A stretch of DNA of 27,731 bases, taken from assembly GCA_964609385.1 (NCBI GenBank), contig CAZSSM010000086.1, positions 1 to 27,731 of the forward strand, in the 5' to 3' direction. The stretch is from CAZSSM01 sp964609385 (GTDB taxonomy: Bacteria > Planctomycetota > Planctomycetia > Isosphaerales > Isosphaeraceae). The notes under the pieces are model-generated. The model had not been told where the DNA came from and made no database searches. It worked only from the letters and a program-made list of their open reading frames with translations. Position numbers and translations under genes: made by a program. The first letter of the stretch is position 1, and each line of letters starts with the position of its first letter. Below are positions 15,407 to 23,460 of the stretch, piece after piece.

Positions 15407-17413
15407 TTAGGTCAGGATCGGCGACCGCTTCTCGGCGAGCTCCTCCATGAGCTGTTGGACGCGGGCGACCTGCTGTTCGGGCTCGCTGAAGAGTCCTTCC
15501 AGGGCCAGCGCGTTGGCCCAGAGCTGCTGGCCGCAGGTCTTGATGAAGTCGTCGTGGGTGTTGCTGGCGGTGAGCGTGGCGAGCCGCTTGATGAGGGCGG
15601 AGCTGGGGTTGATCTCGAGGATCTTGCGGGGCGCTGGCACCTCTTGGTTGGCCAGCTTGAGCAGCTTCTGCATCTGGACGCTGGGTCCGCCGTCGGCGTT
15701 GACCAGGCAGCAGGGGCTGTCTGTCAAGCGCTTAGAGACCCGGACCTCGTTAACGCGGTCGCCCAGAGCGTCCTTGAACAGGCCGATCACCTTCTCGACG
15801 CCCGGTCCTGCGGCCGGCTCAGGCTTCTCCTTCGCGTCGGGCGTTTCGGCATCGTCGGGCAAGTCCAGATCGGCCGAGTCGACCGAGTTGATGGTGTAGC
15901 CCCGATACTCGCCGAGCATCGAGAGGACGAACTCGTCGACCGGATCGACCAGGTAGAGCACCTCGAGCTTGTTGCGTTGGAAGACTTCCAGGTTGGGGCT
16001 CTTGGCGATCGCGCCGAGGTCGGGGCCGCTCGAGTAGTAGATCCGTTTCGTCTTCGAGTCGCTGGTCTCCTCGTCGCCAGCGTTCGCCGGATCGGGCTTG
16101 GTCGAAGCGTCCTCGGGCTTGGTCTTCGCTTGAGCTTCGAGCCGTTCGATGTAGGCGTCGAGGCCGGTCATCGGCCCGCCGTTCTCGACCGTCTGCGAGC
16201 TGGGGAACCGAAGCAGGCGGGCGATCCGCTCGCGGTTGGGCAGGTCGTTGGGGACGCCTTCGCGCAGGATCGCGCCGAACTGGTCGTAGAACTCACGGTA
16301 CTTCTCCGCGTCCTCGTCAGCGAGCTGAGCGATCCGATCCAAGACGTGCTTGGTCAAGGACGCGCAGATCTTCTGGAAGACGCGACTGTCCTGCAACGAC
16401 TCACGGCTGACGTTCAGCGGGAGGTCCTCGCTGTCGACCAGGCCGTGGAGGAACCGGAGGTAATCGGGGAGGACCTCACGGCAGTCGCTCTGGACCAGAA
16501 TCCGCTTGGCGCAGAGGCTCAGACCTTGTTCGTGGCGGCCTAGGCCGAACCGTTCGATGTTGCTGGCCGGGCAGTAGACGATCGCGTGGAACTGGAACGG
16601 CGAATCGACCGACAGGTGCAGGTGCCAGAGCGGATCCTCGCCGGTCCGGTGCGTGAGGTGCTGATAGAACTGCCGATACTGCTCGTCGGTGACCTGGCTC
16701 TTGGGCTCGACCCAGATCGGCTTCTGGTCGTTGACGACCTGGTCCTCAACCTTGATCGGGTGCGGGACGAAGCTCGAGTAGCGGGTGATCACGTGTCGGA
16801 TTCGTGACGGATCGGCCAATACGCGCTGATCTTCGCGGAGATGGAGGACGATCCGCGTTCCGCGCGGGAGCTCTTCGTTGACGGGCTCGACCTCGTAGGT
16901 GCCGGTCCCTTCGGAGATCCAACGCCAGCTTTCGGTCCCTTTGTAGCTTCGGCTGAAGACCTCGACCTTCTCGGCGAGCATGAACGCCGAGTAGAACCCG
17001 ACGCCGAACTGGCCGATCAACGAGAGCGCTTGGTCGGCCTGACCCGACTCGGAATCGGAGTCGGCCCGCGACGACGAGAGGCTCTTTAGGAACTCCAGCG
17101 AGCCGCTGTGTGCGATCGTACCGAGCTGGCCGATCAGCTCGTCGCGGGTCATGCCGATCCCATTGTCGCGGATGACCAGGGTACCGGCTTCTTTGTCCCC
17201 CTCGACGACGATCTCCAAGGCCGACGAGTCCTGATACTGCGGCTCGGTCAGAGAGATATAGCGGAACTTGTCGAGGGCGTCTGAAGCGTTCGAGATCAGT
17301 TCGCGGACGGCGATCTCACGGCTCTGATAGAGCGAATGCGAGAGCAAATGCAGGAGCTGTTTGATCTCTGCCTGAAAACTGAACTGTTGGGGCGACTCGG
17401 TCTGTGTCGACAT
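15407..17413 (-). CDS. htpG: Hsp90-family molecular chaperone HtpG
   Basis: The 668-residue protein is a full-length bacterial Hsp90. The GHKL ATPase domain shows RELISNASDALDKFRY, DNGIGMTRDELI, IAHSGSLEFL, GQFGVGFYSAFM and RGTRIVLHL, including the Asn and Asp that bind magnesium-ATP. The middle domain has HYEDP-type client contacts (TGEDPLWHLHL, VSRESLQ) and the catalytic-loop arginine region. The C-terminal dimerisation domain ends in AEKRSPILT without a eukaryotic MEEVD tail. A charged Lys/Glu/Asp/Pro-rich insertion around residues 445-470, seen on the DNA near 16050-16140, is longer than in E. coli. The ATG at 17413 has GAGGG nine bases upstream. The open frame continues 114 codons upstream without homology. 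It cooperates with DnaK in protein remodelling. It lies next to the accessory island but looks like core genome. Confidence 0.95.
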   Translation of the reverse strand: MSTQTESPQQFSFQAEIKQLLHLLSHSLYQSREIAVRELISNASDALDKFRYISLTEPQYQDSSALEIVVEGDKEAGTLVIRDNGIGMTRDELIGQLGTIAHSGSLEFLKSLSSSRADSDSESGQADQALSLIGQFGVGFYSAFMLAEKVEVFSRSYKGTESWRWISEGTGTYEVEPVNEELPRGTRIVLHLREDQRVLADPSRIRHVITRYSSFVPHPIKVEDQVVNDQKPIWVEPKSQVTDEQYRQFYQHLTHRTGEDPLWHLHLSVDSPFQFHAIVYCPASNIERFGLGRHEQGLSLCAKRILVQSDCREVLPDYLRFLHGLVDSEDLPLNVSRESLQDSRVFQKICASLTKHVLDRIAQLADEDAEKYREFYDQFGAILREGVPNDLPNRERIARLLRFPSSQTVENGGPMTGLDAYIERLEAQAKTKPEDASTKPDPANAGDEETSDSKTKRIYYSSGPDLGAIAKSPNLEVFQRNKLEVLYLVDPVDEFVLSMLGEYRGYTINSVDSADLDLPDDAETPDAKEKPEPAAGPGVEKVIGLFKDALGDRVNEVRVSKRLTDSPCCLVNADGGPSVQMQKLLKLANQEVPAPRKILEINPSSALIKRLATLTASNTHDDFIKTCGQQLWANALALEGLFSEPEQQVARVQQLMEELAEKRSPILT

Positions 17414-17693
17414 GCCGTTGATCCCTCGAAAAGATCGACCGGATCGAAGAATATGCACGCCCATGGGCGAGCTTCGATCCCGGTCAGAACTGGATCGTCG
17501 TCGGAAGAAAATTCGATACCTAATAACGAAGCAAGCGGCATGCCGTTTCGGCATGGCTCGCCGCAACGTCTGTATATCGCAGAAGATACGCCAAGGATCC
17601 GTTTCGATCGCTTCGCACGCTTCGGCAATTTCCTGCCGGATTGGCAGAATGCCGAGCGACGCAATGCGTAACGAAACAGACAACTGAGAGCCC
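17414..17693. other. Intergenic region upstream of htpG with a small dyad
   Basis: No gene is convincing in these 280 bp. CATGCCG (17539-17545) and CGGCATG (17549-17555) form a 7-bp dyad around TTT, which could be a terminator remnant for the upstream gene or an operator. I looked for the CIRCE heat-shock element and did not find it. The AT-richer part near 17505-17530 is the likeliest htpG promoter location. Confidence 0.35.
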
Positions 17694-18593
17694 TCAGGCC
17701 TGAGAATCGATTTCAGGCTGTGCGATCGTCGAGGTCGTCGCGTCGACTGAGGCAATCATTCCATTGAAGAGCTTATCGAGGTCTCGGTATTTGTCGGGAA
17801 CCTCGACATTCAGTCGGTCGAAGGCGGCCAAGATTCGTTCGATTTGCAGACGCATTGCCCCACGAGGGTGACCAAGCGATCGCTCATGAGAGATAGCCGA
17901 CTGATACTTATCAATCGCCGTCTCCCACCCTTGAAGCAAGAGGTAAGCTTCTCCCTCGGTGGCAGGGTGCCAGACGAGCCGGTCCTTGTCGCTCTCGACC
18001 GGCCAATCCGCACGGTTCTTCAGCAGTTCCTTGGCCAATTCCCGGGAATCGTACCACTCCGCTGAGGAGTTCGATGGATGCAGCGAGCCGAGTATCAGGT
18101 GGATTGTCGCAGCGTTGATCCCTGGATAATGCCCTGAGCGGATCCGATATGCCTGAAGATACTTGTTGAGCGAGCGTCGGTAGTAGTCGGAGGCCAGGTG
18201 ATCGTTGGCCTTACCAGACTGAGAGCGGTCTCCGGGAATGGGAGCGAACTCGTCACCGCAATCCTTGTAGAACCGCCCCCAACGACAGAGCGTCTCCTCA
18301 TCCAAGGTGAGGAACTGGCTCTCCAGATTGGAGAGGATTCGTTCGGCCTCGTCACGTGAGGCGGTGTTGTCCGTGGGGACGTTCTCGACCTCTAACAAAG
18401 CAAAGACAAGCTCTTGCCCAACCGACAACACATGCGGGTATTTTTGTCGAAGGTGTTTGAGCAGATCGACGGCCTTCGATTTGTCGTCTGGCTTATCCGA
18501 GCGGACAAGCTTCCTGGCGTATTCCAGAAGGGGGTGATAACTGGGGAACGGCAGACGCATCAATTTTTCTAAGGGCATGGTTGACGAGAACAT
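17694..18593 (-). CDS. Helical-repeat protein resembling the MAP3K TRAFs-binding domain family
   Basis: The 299-residue, largely alpha-helical protein has no signal or membrane segment. The segment around residues 136-170 (YYRRSLNKYLQAYRI, then HYPGINAATIHLILG at 155-169) matches the hallmark of the TPR-like MAP3K TRAFs-binding domain, usually (Y/F)YPGINAATL. In bacteria this domain occurs with TIR, protease and nucleotide-signalling modules. The later segment EGEAYLLLQGWETAIDKYQSA is another TPR-like pair. The ATG at 18593 is chosen because GGAG lies nine bases upstream. A TTG at 18608 is the alternative. It is the last gene of four on the minus strand of the island, 114 bp after the phosphotransferase-like gene. 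Its lower GC than htpG suggests acquired DNA. A scaffold or adaptor role is inferred. Confidence 0.65.
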   Translation of the reverse strand: MFSSTMPLEKLMRLPFPSYHPLLEYARKLVRSDKPDDKSKAVDLLKHLRQKYPHVLSVGQELVFALLEVENVPTDNTASRDEAERILSNLESQFLTLDEETLCRWGRFYKDCGDEFAPIPGDRSQSGKANDHLASDYYRRSLNKYLQAYRIRSGHYPGINAATIHLILGSLHPSNSSAEWYDSRELAKELLKNRADWPVESDKDRLVWHPATEGEAYLLLQGWETAIDKYQSAISHERSLGHPRGAMRLQIERILAAFDRLNVEVPDKYRDLDKLFNGMIASVDATTSTIAQPEIDSQA

Positions 18594-18707
18594 GACACCA
18601 TTCTCCAATGAACGAAAATTCCCAGGAAGCGTGGTTTTTTGAGGCGCAAGGACTTCCCTCGATGGGGAATGAGTCTTGTTGACCAGTTGACCCCTGCCCG
18701 TATCCGA

Positions 18708-20222
18708 TCACTGAGCGAACTGCTCGTCGGCCGCTCTCGGCCAGCTCAGCCGTGCCGCAGCGACCCCCGCTGAGAGGAATGCCGCGATCCACTCACGTGG
18801 CTGGAGGTTCTCGAATCGGCCGGTCCAGACACCATAGCAAGTCAGCAAGAAATACAACTCCTCGAGCCACTCATTAGGCCGGCCGTGCGCATCACCGAGA
18901 TGGATCGAGGCCATCCGACGCACTTTCAGAAGCACGGTCAGCAATCGGTTCTCGCCTTCATCCTTGGCGGTGAGGGGGTGGTCGGCCGGTTGGATCCGCA
19001 CGGTCCCTTCGGGCCAGGATCGTTCTCGATAACTCTTTTCGGTCCGCTCGTTCAGTTTCGTCTCGATTCGCTGAACGCTCTTGATGAAATTGTCCGAGGT
19101 CTCCCCTTGAAAAAGGTCGAGGTAGGCACGAATCTTCAATTCGGTCTCGAGCTTCACGAAGTCCCAGCCAATCAGATTGTTTCGGCTCATATCTTCGTAA
19201 TCGAAGAGTACTGGCCACATGGCGGAGTTGCGGACGATCGCGACCAGGACATTCCGGCCGTGGAGGTCGCCATGCGCGCAGCCTCGGAGCATGCGAGGGA
19301 CGAGCTGTGCCGGTTTGGGGATCAAGAAACCTGCCTCGGCGAGGGTCTCCGAGAGACTCGGATCGGGTGATTCGTGGGTATCCTTCCAAGGCACAAACGT
19401 TTGAACGTAACGAAGGTAATCAACTGGATCGATGAACCGTTCAACCCCGCTCTTCGCCAGTTTATTGACCTCGTCGCGGGCTCCACAGCAGGACCGGTCG
19501 GACCCACTGGTCGACGACTCCCAGCGCTGCATCGCTTCGTCGAGTTTCGGCACATTCAAGGCAAATCGGACCGGAGTCTCGTCCCCTGATTTGGGGTGAT
19601 CTGGATCATCAACGAATGCCTGACCATACAGTAGATGACCGATCCGTTCGTAGAGTTCGGTGATCACGGTGCCGATCGACCCCAGATCGGGGAATCCTGA
19701 TCGAATCGCTTCACGAGCGGCCTGCTCCAGGGAGACCGTCACCTCGACACCGAGGAACTGCTGTGCGTCGCCGTAGACGATACAAAGCCAGCGGCCTTCC
19801 TGATCTTCGTATGTTTCACCCTTCTCAAGGCCGAGCAGGACGAGGTCGTGTGTTAGCCCTGGGGGTCGGCACGCTTTCCAGCCGTCGATCTCCTTGGTGA
19901 TCCGCTCTTCCAGGCCGATCTTGACGACATAGGTGCCGCCCTCCGAAGGTGTCTTCGAATCCATTCGATCCGGGGAGCCTCCGCCAAACGTCTCGATGAG
20001 CAGGATGAAGTTGTCCTTCTTCCGGCGGTACCCTAAGACTTGATTCTGGATCACCACCGAGGCGCCTGGAAATGTCCCGGCGAGGATGTCATTGAGACGC
20101 TCCTGCACGTCCATCTCCTTGTGATTCGGTTCATGGGGAAGGTCGCGCGTCTGCTGGCTGAGCATTTCGGCGAGCGACTGGCGAAGCTGTCGGCGGGCGC
20201 GGATGGTCCAAAGCGTCGGCAT
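18708..20222 (-). CDS. Protein-kinase/aminoglycoside-phosphotransferase-like protein of a conflict locus
   Basis: The 504-residue protein has a kinase-like core. A VVKIG strand (near residue 100) fits the ATP-binding lysine. HGD at 317-319 with N324 in AHGDLHGRN is the catalytic loop of the phosphotransferase superfamily, and FDYED (340-344) takes the place of the metal-binding DFG. It therefore keeps the residues for phosphoryl transfer. The N-terminal ~90 residues and the C-terminal ~150 residues are helical and unassigned. It may belong to the phosphotransferase-like family named among ternary-complex-associated domains (TCAD9) in STAND-centred conflict systems, but I cannot confirm that here. 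The ATG at 20222 has GGAG nine bases upstream. In-frame starts further up (20294, or GTG at 20333) lack a good ribosome site. The target, protein or small molecule, is unknown. Confidence 0.65.
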   Translation of the reverse strand: MPTLWTIRARRQLRQSLAEMLSQQTRDLPHEPNHKEMDVQERLNDILAGTFPGASVVIQNQVLGYRRKKDNFILLIETFGGGSPDRMDSKTPSEGGTYVVKIGLEERITKEIDGWKACRPPGLTHDLVLLGLEKGETYEDQEGRWLCIVYGDAQQFLGVEVTVSLEQAAREAIRSGFPDLGSIGTVITELYERIGHLLYGQAFVDDPDHPKSGDETPVRFALNVPKLDEAMQRWESSTSGSDRSCCGARDEVNKLAKSGVERFIDPVDYLRYVQTFVPWKDTHESPDPSLSETLAEAGFLIPKPAQLVPRMLRGCAHGDLHGRNVLVAIVRNSAMWPVLFDYEDMSRNNLIGWDFVKLETELKIRAYLDLFQGETSDNFIKSVQRIETKLNERTEKSYRERSWPEGTVRIQPADHPLTAKDEGENRLLTVLLKVRRMASIHLGDAHGRPNEWLEELYFLLTCYGVWTGRFENLQPREWIAAFLSAGVAAARLSWPRAADEQFAQ

Positions 20223-20391
20223 TCGGCGAGGCTCCAATCTCAGGATCGAACGAAGCACATCAAGGATTATCAAGGAATCTTTGCAAATATTCATGTTTTG
20301 TTTAAAAGCAGAAAAATGTTCTGTGCAAATCACGAATAGATGGCCTACTGGATCCGTTCAACAGTTTCGGGTCGCGTGAGGGATAAGACAC
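20223..20391 (-). promoter_or_regulatory. AT-rich leader between the Nudix-SLOG-SLATT gene and the phosphotransferase-like gene
   Basis: This 169-bp gap contains the most AT-rich stretch of the island (about 20270-20335), with A and T runs and two TTTGCA/TGCAAA-type half-sites (near 20279-20285 and 20323-20329). That suggests a separate promoter for the downstream pair of genes. No defined promoter could be chosen with confidence. If translation starts at the GTG at 20333, much of this is coding. Confidence 0.35.
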
Positions 20392-22632
20392 TTATGGGTT
20401 GATGATGTCGATGGGGCGCTCGCGTTGTAAGAGGATCCAGTCGCCGTTCTCGGTGAGGGCGTCCTTACCGAGTTCGTCGATGAGGGCGCGGGCGTCGTCG
20501 AGTCGATTGTGGTCGATTCGCTCACGCAGGGCCTTCTCGCCGCTGCTGAAGCTGGCTGCCATGCGCAGGTAACGGCCGGCCTGCTCTCCGTAGCCACGGA
20601 CCGTCGAGTAGCTGGAGGCGAGCCCACCGAAGAGCGGTGCCAAGCCAATGATGATGAAGATCGGAGAAATGGCACTGGTGATCACCGTAGGCAGTTGTGC
20701 GTTGATGTCATCGACGGAATCCGGCAACGCGAACCGAAAGATGGCGTAGAACAAACCAATGACGAGGGTCGTCCACGTTACCCAATGCCAGCGGCTGGCG
20801 ATGCGTTGGAACCTGTCGGCACGGTTACGATAGAAGCCGGCCTGACCCGCGACCCAACGGTCGAGGACGAACCGCAACGCCTCGCGCGAACTCTCGGGGT
20901 TCTTCGGATCGACCGGACCTTTGGAGTTCGACGGAGGTTCGTATCGGTGAGCGACCTCTGACTGCGTTTGGGGGATTGTCCAAGCGCGAAGGCCGTTACG
21001 GATCCATTCCAACTCGCTGCGCTGAAGGCGGAGGTAGTGGTCGACCACAAGTCCGCGCAGACCGGAGATTCGCCAGAAGATCTGCGTGCGGAGTCCCTCG
21101 GCCAAACCTCGTTGATCGTAATATTGGCCTTCCATACCGACGTGGTGAGCGATTCGGTAGACGATCAGCCCTGCTGACAAGAAAACCAGGTAAATTAGAG
21201 GTATGAACCTGTTGAACAGAGAGTTTGATGGGCTTCCCGAGTAAAACTCCGAGATTGCGAAAAGAACCGCGGCGACCATCGCGATCAAATGCAACGCCCG
21301 CTGGATGCAGCGGGTCCGGGACTGGTTGCGGATTGCGAGGATATCAGTGACCGCGTATCGGTCGATGAGCCCCGGTACGGGAGGGGGAAAGCCCAGCGCG
21401 TGATGGGGACCGGCTTGGAAGTCACCGCGGTGTTGCTCGACCACCTCGGGCGTTTCGTCAAGCAGCTTCGAGGCTTGTTTGTTGAATTGGTCGGTTCGTT
21501 TCAGAATCGACCGGAAGAGCGTTTCGTATTGCTCGGGATCAACGTTGCGTTCCGGATAAAGGGTCCTCATGACGTAGGGATCGACGGCCGGACCGAGGTC
21601 TGGCTGTTGTCGGTGAGGCGTGGGGATCCAGAAGACGAGTCCGTCCTCGGGAAGGTTGAGCGGATGTCGGGCCTGGCGGTAGGGTTCAGGGACGCCGGAG
21701 CGCTTGAAGTGGATCGTCCGCGACGTGCATCCCCGATCGTCCGACGGCACCCCGTCCCAAAGGGCTAAGAGGATTTGGCAGGAGTCGGCGACGAAGCCAT
21801 GACACTCCTCGTATGCGTATTGGAAAGCCGATGTGTCGAGGTCGGGGACCAGTTGCTCGGGGAGAACGAACCAGGTATCGGCCTGTCGGAGCAGATCGTC
21901 GAACTCTTCGATCGATTCGGGGTCGGTGAAATTCTGGACGAATACCTCGCGCGGCATGGGTAAGGGGACGACCAGCCGACAGCCCAGCTCCAGACCGATC
22001 CGCGCCACGAGACGGTCTGCACCTTCGTCGAGCGATGAGAGCACGGTGATCGGTGTCTGAGGATAGTCCGACATCAGATCGGTGAGCACCCGACGAACCG
22101 CCTCCGCGAGCCGGCCATCGTCGCGTTGATCGTCGGGGAAGAGGTCGCGGTGGCCGGCGACGCCGATGACCAGCGGCAGGGGTCCGGTTCCTTGGCGGCC
22201 TTCGAGGGTTCGGAGGACCCGACGCATGGTTGGGCTGACGGCTTCTCCGTCGATGGTCCGGCCGTCGAGGATCTCCGAGCGAGTCAGCCAGGCGATCGGC
22301 TCGGGCTGGCCGGGCGCATCGAGCCGTTCGGGGGCGATCTGCGTCTCGTAGAGGTCCATGACATACCGGGTCCGCTCCATCGCCGAGCGGGAATGGGCTC
22401 GGAAGCGGAGCCGTTTAAACCGTCGCGGGACGATCGCCTTGGCCTCATCGGGGGCGAGTCCGACCTCTTCCTGGAGTTCGCGGATCAGGCAAGTCATCGA
22501 CGACTCGCCGCGCTCCCGATGCCCACCGACCAGATGATAGGCCCGCCACTTCGGGTTCCAACGCGCCGCGTAGCGGACCTGATGACCGTCGCGACGGGTG
22601 ATGACCGCAAGCGAGGATCGTGACGTTCGCAT
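20392..22632 (-). CDS. Nudix - SLOG - SLATT-like multi-domain membrane protein
   Basis: The 746-residue protein joins three modules of nucleotide signalling. Residues 1-140 are a Nudix hydrolase with a perfect Nudix box from G37 to L59 (G-x5-E43-x7-R51-E52-x2-E55-E56-x-G58), so it should cleave a nucleoside-diphosphate-linked substrate. Residues 152-345 look like a SLOG/LOG-type Rossmann nucleotide-binding domain: IGVAGHRDL (156-164), LSSLDEGADRLVA (198-210), VVPLPMP (221-227) and LLALWDG (288-294). The usual glycine-rich GGT after LWDG is GCT here. Residues 440-700 hold two pairs of membrane helices (about 444-463, 476-495, 616-636 and 649-672), each followed by soluble helices. This is the layout of SLATT-type membrane effectors. 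The ATG at 22632 has GGAGAGG upstream. It should sit in the inner membrane with its sensor part in the cytoplasm. Fusion of an intact Nudix to SLOG-SLATT is unusual. Confidence 0.75.
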   Translation of the reverse strand: MRTSRSSLAVITRRDGHQVRYAARWNPKWRAYHLVGGHRERGESSMTCLIRELQEEVGLAPDEAKAIVPRRFKRLRFRAHSRSAMERTRYVMDLYETQIAPERLDAPGQPEPIAWLTRSEILDGRTIDGEAVSPTMRRVLRTLEGRQGTGPLPLVIGVAGHRDLFPDDQRDDGRLAEAVRRVLTDLMSDYPQTPITVLSSLDEGADRLVARIGLELGCRLVVPLPMPREVFVQNFTDPESIEEFDDLLRQADTWFVLPEQLVPDLDTSAFQYAYEECHGFVADSCQILLALWDGVPSDDRGCTSRTIHFKRSGVPEPYRQARHPLNLPEDGLVFWIPTPHRQQPDLGPAVDPYVMRTLYPERNVDPEQYETLFRSILKRTDQFNKQASKLLDETPEVVEQHRGDFQAGPHHALGFPPPVPGLIDRYAVTDILAIRNQSRTRCIQRALHLIAMVAAVLFAISEFYSGSPSNSLFNRFIPLIYLVFLSAGLIVYRIAHHVGMEGQYYDQRGLAEGLRTQIFWRISGLRGLVVDHYLRLQRSELEWIRNGLRAWTIPQTQSEVAHRYEPPSNSKGPVDPKNPESSREALRFVLDRWVAGQAGFYRNRADRFQRIASRWHWVTWTTLVIGLFYAIFRFALPDSVDDINAQLPTVITSAISPIFIIIGLAPLFGGLASSYSTVRGYGEQAGRYLRMAASFSSGEKALRERIDHNRLDDARALIDELGKDALTENGDWILLQRERPIDIINP

Positions 22633-22664
22633 CGAGATCCATCCTCTCCGGGAAGAAACGGACG

Positions 22665-22697
22665 AGTCCGGATTCGAGTGGAGTTCGAATCCGGACT
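22665..22697 (-). terminator. Terminator-like hairpin between the two Nudix genes
   Basis: AGTCCGGATTCGA (22665-22677) and TCGAATCCGGACT (22685-22697) are perfect reverse complements with a 7-nt loop. The stem starts 26 nt after the stop of the upstream small Nudix-like gene and lies just before the next gene's leader. It could end or attenuate the transcript between them. Confidence 0.6.
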
Positions 22698-22723
22698 TGG
22701 CTCATAAGTGGTCGGACCGATGC

Positions 22724-23194
22724 TCAGAAGACGAGGGGAAGCTTATCGAGTACTTCCATGACGGTGATCGAGATGGGTCGGTAGGTGCTGGCCTGTCCCT
22801 TCGTGAGCCAGACGTGATACCCGCCATCGATGGGACGTGGTTTTTCATCCTTTCTCGCATCGAAGTTGAAGACATGGATTTTGTAGCGCTTGCGCTGTCC
22901 ATCCGAACCCGACCATTGGGGCACATCGAGCGGGGGGAGCCCGAAGTCGACGGGGAACTCGTCCGGGGACAACGGCCGGCCCAGGACCTCGACCACCGCT
23001 CGAATCGCTGCATCGCACGGCTCCTCTGGGCGTTGGTCGCTCGGTTGGGTCGGATCTGTCAGGGTGTGACGCTTGGTCATGGGGAGCGTGAACTGGGACC
23101 ACCGCTGATTGTACGTGAGCAGATATCTGCCCTCGTGGTGAATCAACACGGCCACGGTTTCGATCTTGGGGAGCGATTCGTCGTTCGTGGACAT
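22724..23194 (-). CDS. Small Nudix-fold protein with a degenerate catalytic box
   Basis: The 156-residue protein has the Nudix fold outline: the first strands IETVAVLIHHEGRYLLTYN, the WSQFTLPMT strand before the box, and the helix CDAAIRAVVEVLGRPL. In the box the expected R-E-U-x-E-E-x-G-U reads R65-A66-V67-V68-E69-V70-L71-G72, so two of the three metal-binding glutamates are gone and the glycine-rich start is replaced by a polar loop (40-58). It is therefore probably not a hydrolase but a binder or regulator. The ATG at 23194 has GAAGGA eight bases upstream. It is the first gene on the minus strand of the island, divergent from the LysR-type gene, and is followed by a gene with an intact Nudix box. 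Confidence 0.65.
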   Translation of the reverse strand: MSTNDESLPKIETVAVLIHHEGRYLLTYNQRWSQFTLPMTKRHTLTDPTQPSDQRPEEPCDAAIRAVVEVLGRPLSPDEFPVDFGLPPLDVPQWSGSDGQRKRYKIHVFNFDARKDEKPRPIDGGYHVWLTKGQASTYRPISITVMEVLDKLPLVF

Positions 23195-23269
23195 CGATGT
23201 TTTCCTTCAGAAACTCGTTGCATGACGATTATCCGAAGCAAGTGCGAATCCGTTCGCGGGAGATGATAA

Positions 23270-23281
23270 GACGGATCCGTC
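23270..23281. promoter_or_regulatory. 12-bp palindrome in the divergent control region
   Basis: GACGGATCCGTC is a perfect 12-bp palindrome 75 bp upstream of the Nudix-like start, between it and the LysR-type gene. It is a possible operator half of the divergent promoter region, without further support. Confidence 0.3.
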
Positions 23282-23297
23282 CCCAAGTCCAGTGGAT

Positions 23298-23315
23298 ATC
23301 AATTTTCTCATTGAT
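23298..23315. promoter_or_regulatory. Candidate operator dyad ATCAAT-N6-ATTGAT
   Basis: This is a perfect 6-bp dyad with a 6-bp AT-rich centre, in the 266-bp region between the divergent Nudix-like and LysR-type genes. LysR-type regulators typically bind AT-rich dyads in the divergent promoter next to their own gene, so this is the most likely site. The strict T-N11-A form is not met. Confidence 0.4.
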
Positions 23316-23460
23316 TTCGGAAACAATCGTGTATCGCGGAACGTTGAGCGAATTGGCGGATGGGCGCGGAATCTCGGATAAAATTCGAAATTGTGGCGAG
23401 AACTTGATAAGATCGAACGGGTGACGGCGAATCGCTCAGGGGATGGACGGAGGACGCGCG

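Noticed and set aside
17414..17693. CIRCE heat-shock operator for htpG
   Set aside because: The TTAGCACTC-N9-GAGTGCTAA pattern is absent. Only a short unrelated dyad was found.
17414..17755. 114-codon upstream extension of htpG
   Set aside because: It overlaps the stop of the upstream gene and lacks homology. Hsp90 begins at the ATG at 17413.
22665..22700. tRNA 3' part, because of the GTTCGAATCC-like T-arm sequence
   Set aside because: The expected 5-bp T-stem does not form, no D or anticodon arms precede it, and the whole sequence is explained by a perfect 13-bp hairpin.
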